Under the pieces are notes generated by a model that saw nothing but the letters and a program-made list of their open reading frames with translations, did not search any database and was not told the origin of the DNA. This document shows, in pieces, positions 1 through 9,962 of a stretch of 64,000 nt of DNA. How positions within the stretch are numbered: position 1 is the first letter of the stretch; the number at the start of each line of letters is the position of its first letter. Source of the DNA: Plazaster borealis (lineage: Eukaryota; Echinodermata; Asteroidea; Forcipulatida; Labidiasteridae); assembly GCA_021014325.1 (NCBI GenBank), contig CM037463.1, forward strand, positions 5,959,001 through 6,023,000, given 5' to 3'. The position numbers and the translations under genes were made by a program.

Positions 1-704
1 TTTTTAGCCCACCCCCGGGGGTGTTTGTTTTTACCATTCCCGCGTTTTTGTTTTGTTTTTACCCCCCCCCCCGTTTTCGTTTTAACCCCAGGGGGTGTTT
101 CCTCCACCCCCGGAGGACGTTTATTTTTAACCCCTCGCCCCGGCCGTTTTTTTTCTTCTTTTCACCAAACCCGTTTTTTCCACCCCTGGGTGTTTGTTTA
201 TAACACCCCCGCAGGTTTATTTTTTTACCATCCCCGCGGTGGTGTTTGTTTTTACCACCCACCCCCGGACGGTTTGTTTGCACCCGCGGGGGTGTTTTTT
301 TTTCACCCGTTTTTTTTTGTTAACTCCCACCCCAAGGGTATTTGTTTTTTACCCCCCGGAATGTTTTTGCCCCCCCGGGGGGTGTTCGTTTTTTTCCCCG
401 TTTTTGTTTAACCCCCACCCCAAGGGTATTTGTTTTTACCCCACCCCCGGGGTGTTTGTTTTTACCACCCCCGGGGTGTTTTTTTTCCCCCAAGGGTATT
501 TGTTTTTACCCCCCCCCGGGTGTTTGATTTCACCATCCCCGCGTGGGTGGTTTTTTTTACCCCCAGGTTTTTGTTTTTACCCGAGGGGGTGTTTGTTTTT
601 GCCCCCCGGGGGTGTTTGTTTTACCCACCCCAGGGTGGTCTCCCCCGGGTGTCTGTTTTTACCCACCCGGGTGTTGTTTGCTCCCCCGGGGTTGTTTGTT
701 TTTA
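1..704. repeat. Pyrimidine-rich minisatellite, copy 1
   Basis: Imperfect array with a period of roughly 22-27 bp. Each unit combines a run such as CCCCCGGGGGTG with GTTTGTTTTTACC. The frames stay open because the unit lacks stop codons, which produces proline/phenylalanine-rich reading frames that I regard as spurious. The array begins before the window and stops abruptly at 704/705 against a receptor exon fragment. A second, very similar array lies at 1158-2165 with the same junction, so array plus exon fragment were duplicated together. Confidence 0.85.
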
Positions 705-803
705 CAAATGCCACCTGAGCTCCTCGGCTGGACCAGTCGTCTCGGTGGCAACCAACTACTTCATCTTCTTCGTACACAACAAATTTGTAGATCTTGATAT
801 AAT
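705..803 (-). pseudogene. Relic of GPCR exon 1 (TM4-TM5 loop), copy 1
   Basis: About 100 bp on the minus strand encode the extracellular loop 2 region of the D/E/F receptor subgroup (EEDEVVGCHRDDWSSRG). The exon is cut at its 3' side by the pyrimidine-rich array. At its 5' side it jumps from a GATATA sequence straight into 5'-flank sequence of the kind found upstream of genes A and B (compare 7150). TM1-TM4 and the end of TM5 are missing, so this cannot encode a receptor. It looks like a further-deleted sister of the relic at 2166-2294. Confidence 0.8.
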
Positions 804-1157
804 TTAGGTTAAGAATTGACTAAATTTATATATTTTTAACCGTCACTGTAGAGAAGCATCGCCAATATCATGTGACTTTTATATCAGAAAAGGGTGGCCT
901 TTAATCAAATCTCACAACCTACCTCACCACACAATACAAAATATTCTACAGAAATTCCATTATAAAATGTAATTGTTTCAATTTGAATAGCACAGTTTGC
1001 TGTTTGCCAATAAATGCCGTGAATCAAAAACACTCTTTGTGTAGAAGATGTGACGCGGTATTTTAATAACATAAGAATTCACCGCCAGGTTTTGAATTAT
1101 TGGTTCTTGGGTGCTTTATTACATCTATATGCTATACAGAGGCTCTCTATACAGAGA
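804..1157. other. Receptor 5'-flank sequence
   Basis: No gene is seen. The sequence matches the 5' flanks of receptors A and B (7150-7500 and 12030-12370), including the AATCTCACAACCTACC unit of about 260 bp and the TTTTAATAACATAAGAATT stretch. It is interrupted at 1140-1157 by the start of the second pyrimidine-rich array. Confidence 0.65.
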
Positions 1158-2165
1158 GGGTATTTGTTTTTACCACCGCGGGGGTGAATACGTTTGTTTG
1201 TTTGAGGACGTTTGTTTGTTATCCCCCCCGCGGGCGTTTTTTTTTAACCCCACCGCCTGGGGTGATTGATTTTTGTTTTTACCAGCCCAAGGGTGTTTGT
1301 TTTTTCCCCTTAGGGTATTTGTTTTTAACCCCCCCGCAAGGGTGTTTTTCTCCCCGAGGACGTTTGTCCCACCATGGAGCTATGGTTTTTTGTTTTTAAC
1401 CATCCCCGCGGAGGCGTGTTTTTTTTAGCCCACCCCCGGGGTTGTTTGTTTTTACCATTCCCGCGTTTTTGTTTGTTTTTACCCCCCCCCGTTTTCGTTT
1501 TAACCCCAGGGGGTGTTTCCTCCACCCCCGGTGGACGTTTATTTTTTACCCCTCGCCCCGGCCGCTTTTTTTCTTCTTTTCACCAAACCCGTTTTTTCCA
1601 TCCCGGGGTGTTTGTTTATAACACCCCCGCAGGTTTATTTTTTTACCATCCCCGCGGTGGTGTTTGTTTTTACCACCCGCCCCCGGACGGTTTGTTTGCA
1701 CCCGCGGGGGTGTTTTTTTTCACCCGTTTTTTTTTGTTAACTCCCACCCCAGTTTTGTTGTTTGTTTTTAACCCCCCGCGGAATGTTTTGCCCCCCCCCC
1801 CCGGGGGTGTTCGTTTTTTCCCCGTTTTTGTTTAACCCCCACCCCAAGGGTATTTGTTTTTACCCCACCCCCGGGGTATTTGTTTTTACCACCCCCGGGG
1901 GTGTTTTTTTTTCCCCAAGGGTATTTGTTTTTACCCCCCCCCCCCGGGTGTTTGATTTCACCATCCCCGCGTGGGTGGTTTTTCTACCCCCAGGTTTTTG
2001 TTTTTACCCGAGGGGGTGTTTGTTTTTGCCCCCCGGGGGTATTTGTTTTTACCATCCCCGTCATCCCCGTGGGAGTATTTTTTTACCCACCCCGGGGTGG
2101 TCCCCCCGGGTGTCTGTTTTTACCCACCCGGGTGTTGTTTGCTCCCCCGGGGTTGTTTGTTTTTA
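1158..2165. repeat. Pyrimidine-rich minisatellite, copy 2
   Basis: Same family as 1-704: CCCCGGGGGTG alternating with GTTTGTTTTTACC at roughly 22-27 bp spacing. From about 1410 onward it aligns almost base for base with the first array, which shows a tandem duplication of the whole block rather than independent growth. It ends at a receptor exon fragment at exactly the same base as copy 1. Confidence 0.85.
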
Positions 2166-2294
2166 CAAATGCCGCCAGAGCTCCTCGGCTGGACCAGTCG
2201 TCTCGGTGGCAACCAACTACTTCATCTTCTTCGTACACAACAAATTTGTAGATCTTGATATAACTGCAAACATCCAACGAGCAGCAATCATCAT
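2166..2294 (-). pseudogene. Relic of GPCR exon 1 (TM4-TM5 loop), copy 2
   Basis: This minus-strand fragment carries the end of TM4 and extracellular loop 2 of a D/E/F-type receptor (YKFVVYEEDEVVGCHRDDW). It is longer than the copy at 705-803 because it still contains the CAATCATCAT region of TM4. At 2294 it jumps to an A/B-type 5' flank (the CGGCTGCTCATCGGCTGCAG stretch, as at 7130). It is therefore chimeric: exon of one subgroup, flank of the other. It is not functional. Confidence 0.82.
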
Positions 2295-2727
2295 AGGTAC
2301 AAAATTAATATACATGTACGTGTATCTTCCGGCTGCTCATCGGCTGCAGTCTATGATACAATTTAGGTTAAGAATTGACTAAATTTATATATTTTTAACT
2401 GTCACTGTAGAGAAGCATCGCCAATATCATGTGACTGAACCAAACTTTACAGAGCGGAATGTAATAAGAAATACTTTTTTTTCTATCAGAAAAGGGTGGC
2501 CTTTAATCAAATCTCACAACCTACCTCACCACACAAATATTCTACAGAAATTCCATTATAAAATGTAATTGTTTCAATTTGAATGGCACAGTTTGCTGCC
2601 AATCAATGCCGTGAATCAAGAACACTCTTTGTGTAGAAGATGTTACGCGGTATTTTAATAACATAAGAATTCACCGCCAGGTTTTCAATTATTGGTTTTT
2701 TGGTGCTTTGTTACATCTATATGCTAT

Positions 2728-3524
2728 TGTTATGAGATCCTAATACATGTACATTAGTTACATGTGTTCAACGCACGCTGTCAATCATTCTTTGTGTGTA
2801 AGGTCGTTAACCCTAGTGGGCGGTGCTAATCCGTTGTGAAGGATCTAGAATGATCTAGGGTAGTACTTTCTAGAAAACGACACAAATCCTTTATATACAG
2901 GCTGGGGGTAAATCTAGGACGGGATTTTGGTTCAACTCATTGGAGGAGCTTGTGATAGAGTTCGCTTTTGACCGAGTGCAGTTAAAGAGCTTAATTGGAT
3001 TCCGGAAAGGACATTTTCGAACTTAATCTACAGTTCGGTATTTTGGGGTCTTTTCCCCATATTTTGTGGCGGGTGTCAGATTGTGTGCCCGTCGTTGTTT
3101 CGTCTTCTTCTGGACATTTTATCGGAGTGAGTTTACCCCGTGATAGCTCAAAGTCACATCGGCAAAGAACTGATTTATCGCCCCTGGAGTTGATCGTTTT
3201 AAAGCCAGTGTATGTGATTCTCGCTGTATCTTCTGTTGCTGTGATCCTCGCCTGTATTTCATCCAGGTTGACGTATTAGCCCGTAAGATACTTATGTTGT
3301 ATAAGATCCATTTTAATGTACACTTGTTTTATGCAATCAGTGTATGTTTGTTAAACCAAATCGGTAACTGAAGTGGTTGATAGTGTTATCATTAAATCAC
3401 TTGGATTCTGTGTTCTTATACATCAGTGTCACCTTGTGTGATTTCTTTGTTGCATCTGAGGAAATTCAGGCTTTTTGAGTGATTTATATTCACGGATAGT
3501 TTGGAGTTTTTTTGGATCGTAACA
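2728..3524 (+). mobile_element. Solo LTR, 797 bp, with 4-bp target duplication
   Basis: The element begins TGTTATGAG and ends GGATCGTAACA, so it has TG...CA ends within the inverted repeat TGTTA/TAACA. It is flanked by CTAT on both sides (2724-2727 and 3525-3528). The paralogous 5' flank of receptor B has the uninterrupted site ATATGCTATACAGAGACTATG near 12650, which supplies the empty site. A TATA-like TTTATATACAGG lies near 2890, where an LTR promoter is expected. No internal retroelement sequence or second LTR is present, so it is read as a solo LTR left by recombination. The superfamily is not determined. Confidence 0.8.
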
Positions 3525-4451
3525 CTATACAGAGACTATGTCTACTAATAACCAAATCTCACAACCTACCAAACCTCACAAACAATTTTTTCTTCTTCAG
3601 AAATTCCATTAAAAAATGTGATTGTTTCCATTTGAATGGCACAGTGTGCTGTTTGCCAAGAAATGCCGTAAATCAAGAACACTCTTTCTTTACAAGATGT
3701 GGCGCGGTATTTTAATAACTTAAGAATTATTGCCAGGTTTTTAATTATTGGTACTTGGGTGCTTTGTTACATCTATATGTTATACATTAAGCCAAAACAG
3801 AGACTATGTCGACTAATAACCATATCTCACGACCCAATTTACCTCAAAAAACAAAATGTATTTCTTGTTTAACATCAACGTAGAGAAGCCACACCACAAG
3901 CATGCGACTGCCACTGAGCACTGGACCAATTAGATTGCATTCAGCAAAAGGAGAAACATTTTGTAAATATTTATTGAATGACCACTACTGACCATCAGAT
4001 GCCAATTGGCCGAATTTGTATGACCAACCCTACATAGGGCAGTTGTCAAGGTTTAATTTGACCAAGTTTGTTTAAAATCCAGTCATGATTGTGTGAGAAA
4101 ATACCTGCGTTTTACAGTTTTTACCTCGTTCCACCAAAGAGTTAGTCCGGAGAGACCATACAGCAAAGTTGTCGCACGTCTCAAATAACGTAATTTTGAG
4201 ACTTTTTCACATTGCATATAACTTTAATTTAGTGTATAAAATTCTCCACTACGAATGCTGTGAATTAACAACTTGAGAAGATTATCTGTGAGCTACAATA
4301 GCGGTGATTTTGTCAAGTGTTGAAACATCAGGAGTATAAGGGTTGGTGCTTTCTATGAGTAGGCCTAGCCTGGTGCCATGTTCTTTGGCTCTAAAACATG
4401 AAAGGTGCAAACATTGTTTTTGCGAGAGAAGTCGTTTTTTCCCCCTTTTTT
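3525..4451. other. Intergenic: receptor 5'-flank repeats, then the 3' flank of gene A
   Basis: 3540-3790 and 3820-4020 continue the 5'-flank repeat family that the LTR interrupted, ending in the CATCAGATGCC..TTGGCCGAATTTGTATGAC stretch shared with 7986-8020 and 12848-12880. From about 4265 the sequence matches the 3' flank of genes B and C (ACTTGAGAAGATTAT...GCGGTGATTTTGTCAAGTG). It probably contains the 3' UTR of gene A. No coding sequence is recognised. Confidence 0.6.
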
Positions 4452-6966
4452 TCAGGCAGCAGAGACGGTCTCAGACACAGTTCCGGTCGCTGCACCGTCA
4501 ACCACCTGGTTCGAATCCCGCTGTCTACAGAACAGCTCCTTGATCCCTTTACGGAACGGCTTATTGGTCATGGTGTAAATGACTGGATTCACACAGGAAT
4601 TACCCACGGCTAAAATGACGGTGATAAGGTGTGAAGGTACCCACAGAACCAATGGAACTCCGAGATTGAAGAGCAGGTACCAGACTTGGTTTGGAATCCA
4701 GCACACACCGAATGTTATGACGCAGGCCAGGAGTGTCTTCACCATTGTCTTGGAAGCTCGGAGCTGCCACATTTCTCGCTGGTCGCTTGGATTTAAACCC
4801 AACGATGCTGAAAAATATGACGAAACTGTCCTAAATAAACACATTTCAAAATTGTGAAAGCGGCTCGGAAAAATCTTCTTCAACGGCTTTTATATACAAT
4901 ATCTTCTCCGATGGTCTGACATTAATATTTTGGGGGTAAAAATGCTGTTCTTGGCTGGTTCGTTGACCATACATTTTTGTCATCAATTTATGCTTTAGTT
5001 TTGTTTGAAAATCCCTGGGTCGATGCGTTTGCCTTTGTTTGCATTTTGTTTGTCTTTTTTAGTCAGTACTCGGGTTCATGAGCAAGTTTAAGCCATACCC
5101 TTTTCTCAAATATTTTGAGCGGCTCGTTTTAATTCAAACCTAAAGAGATTGTATACGTTTGGTAAATTGGAACCCACTGTTTGTTTCAATCCCATATAGT
5201 TGTAGATACCATAAAATTAATCTGTGAAAATTTCAATTCAAAGGGTGGAAGCGTTTTTGAGACATTGCCAAAAATCTGGAGCGGTTGGGTCCACGCAGGA
5301 AGAATAATCTGTATACTGTGCAAGTCTCGCGCATATTTGAACTTCCGGGACCATTGTGGTCCCAACCATTGATCCGTGGGCAAGATTTTGTTTTGTCAAT
5401 TATTTTAGTTTAGCGTGGCTTATGACCATGAAAAATATATATGTTGTTGGGAATGTAATACTTGTGTAATAAAAAATAGGAAAGTAAAATCAACTCAACA
5501 ATATAACGAAGATAACCCGAGAATTAAACTTGACCTCAGCTTCCGGTTGCTGCAAAAAATTAAGAATTTTGTGCTCACCTCCGATCACAAAACTTATGTA
5601 AACGCTTGTTTTGGATGCGCGATGATAATCGCCAGATGCTGTAATTACAACGCAGAGCCTTTTCATAACAGTATATGATTGTTGAGGCTTCAGCGTCCTC
5701 TAAACTGCGTCAAGCGTTAATTTTACGCCCGTGTGACCTTCGCGAATCCACGCAAGTGGTTTTTGAAACGTTAAGATCAAATAAGCATCCTTGTCCCAGA
5801 GTTTTAATTTTGCTTCAATAATAATTAACACATTATTTGTGTATTTTTTATAAAAACTAAAACTGATTTTATAAACATGTAATGAGTACTTTTGTTGTTC
5901 AGATTTTATCATTGAATGTAATTTAAAATAAAGATTTGACTTGCACAGTCTATTGGAATACACAATCTGGGAAATGTTACTGCAGTAGTGCTTCTCAGAT
6001 TAACATTTTCTGGGGATAACAAGTGATATCTTTTTCCATAACCGCAGTACTTCGAAGTGAAAAAGTGCCATATACTATCCAAAGCTACTCCTTACCAAGT
6101 AACTTTTTATTGCCATTAATTTTCAGAGTCATTACCAAACGTATAACAGGGTACCTTTTAAGAACAAGAACTAAAGCATCCCCTATTGGAAATATTTGTA
6201 ACAATATTGTATTTGAATATTTCTTTTCCCGCAGGAAAGAATTAATTAATAACTAACCTGTTCGAGCAGTTAACATCTCCACTTGTCTGTTGAGCGTTGA
6301 GATAACTTTCAGTTGCGCAAACATCATCACAATGAATGGAGCGAAGAAGTTGACCGTGAAACTGAACACGCCAAATGCCATTATAAATCCTCGGTTAGAC
6401 CAGCCGTTTCGGTGACAACCAACTACTTCATCTTCTTCATACGACAAAACAATGTTTAATCTCAACATAACTGCGAACATCCAACAAGCAGCAATAATCA
6501 TGTATTTATTTCGTTTGGAAAACAACTTCTTGTATTTGTGTGGGTAGACGATGGCGACATACCGCTCCAAATTGACCGCCGTCAAACCCAAGACTGACGT
6601 CATCGTGAAGAACCAAAATAGGAACTGGGAAGTGTAAACTCGACACCAAACCTCACCGAATAACCCAGGGTTTGGAGCGGATTTGGGTTTAGGTAAGATA
6701 TAAAAGGGGATAACCAGAACGCAGACCATGAAATCTACAATGGAGAGATGCACTAAGAAATCACTGGTATTGGACCGCAGGGACGGCACGCGGAGGAGTA
6801 CGATGGCAACCAGCAAGTTACCAGTGATACCAACCACGCCGATTATGCAGTAGAGAGCTAAGACGAATTTGGTGAAAGCATCGCTGTCTCCCGTCGTTGA
6901 GTCTCCATCATCCGGTGTTTCTTCAATACTCGGGACCGATGCTTTTGAGAGGTTAAGCTGCTCCAT
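4452..6966 (-). CDS. Receptor A: two-exon class A (rhodopsin-type) GPCR, 354 aa
   Basis: Exon 1 is 6966-6258 and exon 2 is 4807-4452. The donor is CAG|GTTAGT, the acceptor TTTTTCAG|CA, and the phase is 1, splitting an Ala codon at residue 237 in intracellular loop 3. The N-terminus has an N-L-S glycosylation sequon at Asn5. Hallmarks are GN at 49-50 (TM1), D78 (TM2), C108/C184 disulfide pair, E-R-Y at 134-136, W162, P210, C-W-I-P at 272-275 and N-P-V-I-Y at 310-314, followed by helix 8 with C330. TM3 has Phe at the position where amine receptors carry Asp, so a biogenic-amine receptor is unlikely. The ligand is unknown; the paralogue cluster fits chemosensory or peptide receptors. The 1450-bp intron holds a 637-bp inserted element. 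Intact as read. Confidence 0.87.
5314..5950. mobile_element. 637-bp non-autonomous element with TA target duplication
   Basis: The element lies in the intron of receptor A. Its ends are TACTGTGCAAGTC and GACTTGCACAGTC, an inverted repeat of about 12 bp, and it is flanked by TA. The intron of receptor B near 10832 reads continuously across this site (AATAATCTGTAATTGGAATAC), so B is the empty site. A TA duplication suggests a Tc1/mariner-like mobiliser. No transposase was recognised in it. Confidence 0.72.
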
Positions 6967-8025
6967 GAAGAAAATGTCTAGTTACTGACACTTTTTGACG
7001 CTCTATCTAACTCACTTTTATCTTGACAGTTTCAAAAGATTCAGCTAAAGTTACATGGTCGTAATTACATGGTCTAATTGTCGAGTTCGTCTTTAAAGAA
7101 AGACCGAAATACATGTACATGTATCGTCAGGCTGCTCATCGGCTGCAGTCTATGATACAATGGTTAGGAATTGACTAAATTTTTATCTTTTTATACTGTA
7201 GAGAAGCATCGCCAATAGCATGTGACTGAACCAAACTTTACAGGGCGGAATGTAATAAGGACATTTTTTTTATATCAGAAAAGGGTGGCCTTTAATCAAA
7301 TCTCACAACCTACCTCACCACACAATACAAAATATTATACAGAAATTCAGTATGAAATGTAATTGTTTCCATTTGAATGGCACAGTGTGCTGCTTGCCAA
7401 GAATTGCCGTAAATCAAGAACACTCTTTCTTTACAAGGTGACGCGGTATTATAATAACATAAGAATTACCGCCAGGTTTTTAACGATTGGTTCTTCGGTG
7501 CTTTGTTACATGCTATACATTAGGCCTATGCCAAAACAGAGGCTATGTCGACATAATCAAATCTCACAACCTACAAACCTCACAAATGAAATTTTTTACA
7601 GAAAGTCCATTAAAAAATGCAATTGTTTACATTTGAATGGCACAGTGTGCTGCTTGCCAAGAATTGCCGTAAATCAAGAACACTCTTTGTGTAGAAGATG
7701 TGACGCGGTATTTTAATAACATTAGAATTCACCGCCAGGTTTTTAACGATTGGTTCTTGAGTGCTTTGTTACGTCATATGCTATTCAGAGACTATGTCGA
7801 CTAATAATCAATTCTCACAACCCAATTCACCTCACAAAATCAAACTTATTTCTTGTTTAACCGCCAACGTTGAGAAGCCACACCAAAAGCATGCGACTGC
7901 CACTGAAGCATTGGACCAAATTAGATTGCTTTCAGCTAAAGGAGAAACATTTTGTAAATATTTATTGAATGACCACTATTGACCATCAGATGCCCATTGG
8001 CCGAATTTGTATGACGCAAGGGCGT
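6967..8025. repeat. 5' flank of receptor A with tandem units of about 265 bp
   Basis: This lies upstream of the gene A start codon on the minus strand. Two direct copies of a unit beginning AAATCTCACAACCTAC run at about 7287-7550 and 7557-7800, followed by a divergent third starting at 7808. Each contains the TTTGAATGGCACAGTGTGCTG and GAACACTCTTT stretches. The same pattern occurs upstream of receptor B and in the relic block. Any promoter of gene A must lie here, but I could not identify one. Confidence 0.7.
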
Positions 8026-8937
8026 CGATCGCTACTGAAAAGTGGGGACGGGCAAGCAAGTTTTAAAAAATCTTACATTATTTGCACCCCATACCATTAC
8101 TCTTACATTTAATTTCTGTTGTAAGAGCATTTTCAATTGTTAAGGTGGTTGTTTTTATGTAAAATGGGTAAGAATATTACCGACAATTTTCCGTTGGTTT
8201 ATTGCAGCAGCTAACGTGTATGAATGGGTCCAGGTGGAAATTTCATTCCAAAACGTCTCCCCTAAAATGGCTACAAATTTCGACAAAATGTGAAAATTCG
8301 TATTGTTCATCCTCTGATTTATTTCGCTGAACGTAATATTTAAGGATAGATTTTTCATTTCTGAAAGTTTAAACAAAATCCCTCCGTACATCCTCTAGAT
8401 ATTTCACGATTTTTAGAATGTTTTTTTGAGAAAATGGTTTCTGCTATACTTGGTTTGCGTGCAAACGATCGTCCGTCAAACGGATGTCAACGGACGGGAA
8501 CATTTGCCGTAGGTAATATTAATTATGAGGCAAAGTACACATCTTAAACAGATATGTAATACATGTCGTTTACGTTAAATGTATGTTGTTTATTAAATTA
8601 TTAAATTACTGAAGCAGTTTGTAACGCAAAAAACCCATTTACGAATGTTCTCTATAGTGTAAAGATATGGTGAATTTACAAGATTTGAAGATAACAATAC
8701 CCTCTTATAAGATTGACTCGCCCAAGCTTTTCAACGGCACGCGTGTAATTCAAATCTTGTACGATAGGCTTCATGTACATGTATACACGTAGGGAATATG
8801 TGTATACCCTGTGTATGTACGTGTACTAGGCCGTGTTTTGTTGTGGAGCTTCGACCAGTCCATGCACGTCGCGAGAGTCGAATGAGATTATTTTCAACGT
8901 AGGTGGCGCGTTGGTGGCGTTACCCCAGAGCCGTATA
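8026..8937. other. Unassigned intergenic sequence
   Basis: AT-rich sequence between the 5' flank of A and the inverted-repeat elements at 8938. I recognise no gene, RNA or repeat family in it. Confidence 0.4.
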
Positions 8938-9144
8938 TTAGGGAGCTTTCGTTTTGGACGACGGATGGTTCTACAACAGTTGAACCCAAACGTTGTCGTT
9001 TTCAGCACAACGCAGATTCACCCCAAGTACTGTCGTAGAAATTGAGGGACGACAGTCCTCAAAGCCCACGCATGCGCAGATGACGCCAAATGTCATCATT
9101 ACCGTCGCAGAATCATCCGTCGTCCAAAACGAAAACTCCCTATT
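8938..9144. mobile_element. Foldback MITE, about 207 bp
   Basis: Terminal inverted repeats of about 40 bp. The left arm contains GTTTTGGACGACGGATG and the right arm carries its reverse complement CATCCGTCGTCCAAAAC with few mismatches, ending at TAGGGAG/CTCCCTA. It has no coding capacity. It directly abuts a second inverted-repeat element. Confidence 0.7.
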
Positions 9145-9320
9145 GAGAGAGTTGCGACATGGAGGGACCAGCTTTCTCCGGTCACGTGGTTGCTGGACGC
9201 CATTTTGTTCCAAAATGCAGTACAACCCAATGGGCAGACTAGTCTGGCACCCTGTATTCGCCAATGCATTTTTTGGAGACAAAATGGCTTCTAATCGCAA
9301 GTTGTCGCAACTCTCTCAAT
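9142..9320. mobile_element. Short inverted-repeat element, 179 bp
   Basis: It is bounded by a perfect 17-bp inverted repeat, ATTGAGAGAGTTGCGAC at 9142 and its complement ending at 9320. The interior is non-repetitive and non-coding. Its left end overlaps the last bases of the neighbouring element, so one probably inserted at the edge of the other, or the two form one compound foldback. Confidence 0.6.
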
Positions 9321-9962
9321 ACACAGCTCTGCGTTACCCCTTCCGCCCGCCCCCCCTGATTCTGGACGTGGTCCATCAGTCTATAAAGAAAAAATATTTG
9401 AAAGACATTTCACCGTTTGTCCGCTATTATTTTATTTGAACACAAATTTTAATATTATGAAATCAAGAAAATGATTTATATTTTTACATTTTATTCCATA
9501 TTTCTAATGAAACAGTCAATCAAAAAGTGGGGGGACATCTTGTAGGGTGTGCGGAACGTCAACGGGTATACAATTCCCATGGGGCTTCTATGGGGCTTCG
9601 AAGTTAAAGGTGACTGTATAGGTCGATGACTCACCCCAATCTAAATAGACTTTTACAGTGTTGTAGGTGGAGGGGGAGTCAAGGATTGTCAAAAAGTTCA
9701 ATTTTTTTGACCGCACCGTTAATGACTAAACACAATTTGTTTACGACGGTACAGTCAAATACTGCGCGATGCCACGTTGTAAGGTTAACAACTTGAGAAG
9801 ATTATTTGTGAGCTTCAATAGCGGTGATTTTGTCAAGTGTTGAAACATTAGGAATATAAATGGTTGGTGCTTTCTAAGAGTAGTCTGGTGCCATGTTCTT
9901 TGGTTGTGAAACATGAAAGGTTACAAACATTTTTGCGAGAGAAGTCGTTTTCTGCTTTTTCT
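9321..9962. other. Shared 3' flank of receptors B and C
   Basis: From about 9540 the sequence is nearly identical to 13534-13960, including ACGGGTATACAATTCCCATG and GATGCCACGTTGTAAGG. This marks the duplicated unit boundary and probably includes the 3' UTR of gene B. 9321-9540 is unassigned. Confidence 0.6.

Noticed and set aside
21..2382. Proline/phenylalanine-rich reading frames over the pyrimidine-rich arrays
   Set aside because: They are by-products of repeat composition; frames overlap on both strands and run into receptor exon relics in the wrong frame.
4452..6966. Assignment of the receptors to biogenic-amine or opsin families
   Set aside because: TM3 has Phe at the amine-binding Asp position, and TM7 shows no opsin retinal-binding Lys in the AVGNSCVNPVIY segment.
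8833..9439. Overlapping reading frames around 9 kb on both strands
   Set aside because: They coincide with inverted-repeat elements and have no protein-family signature.
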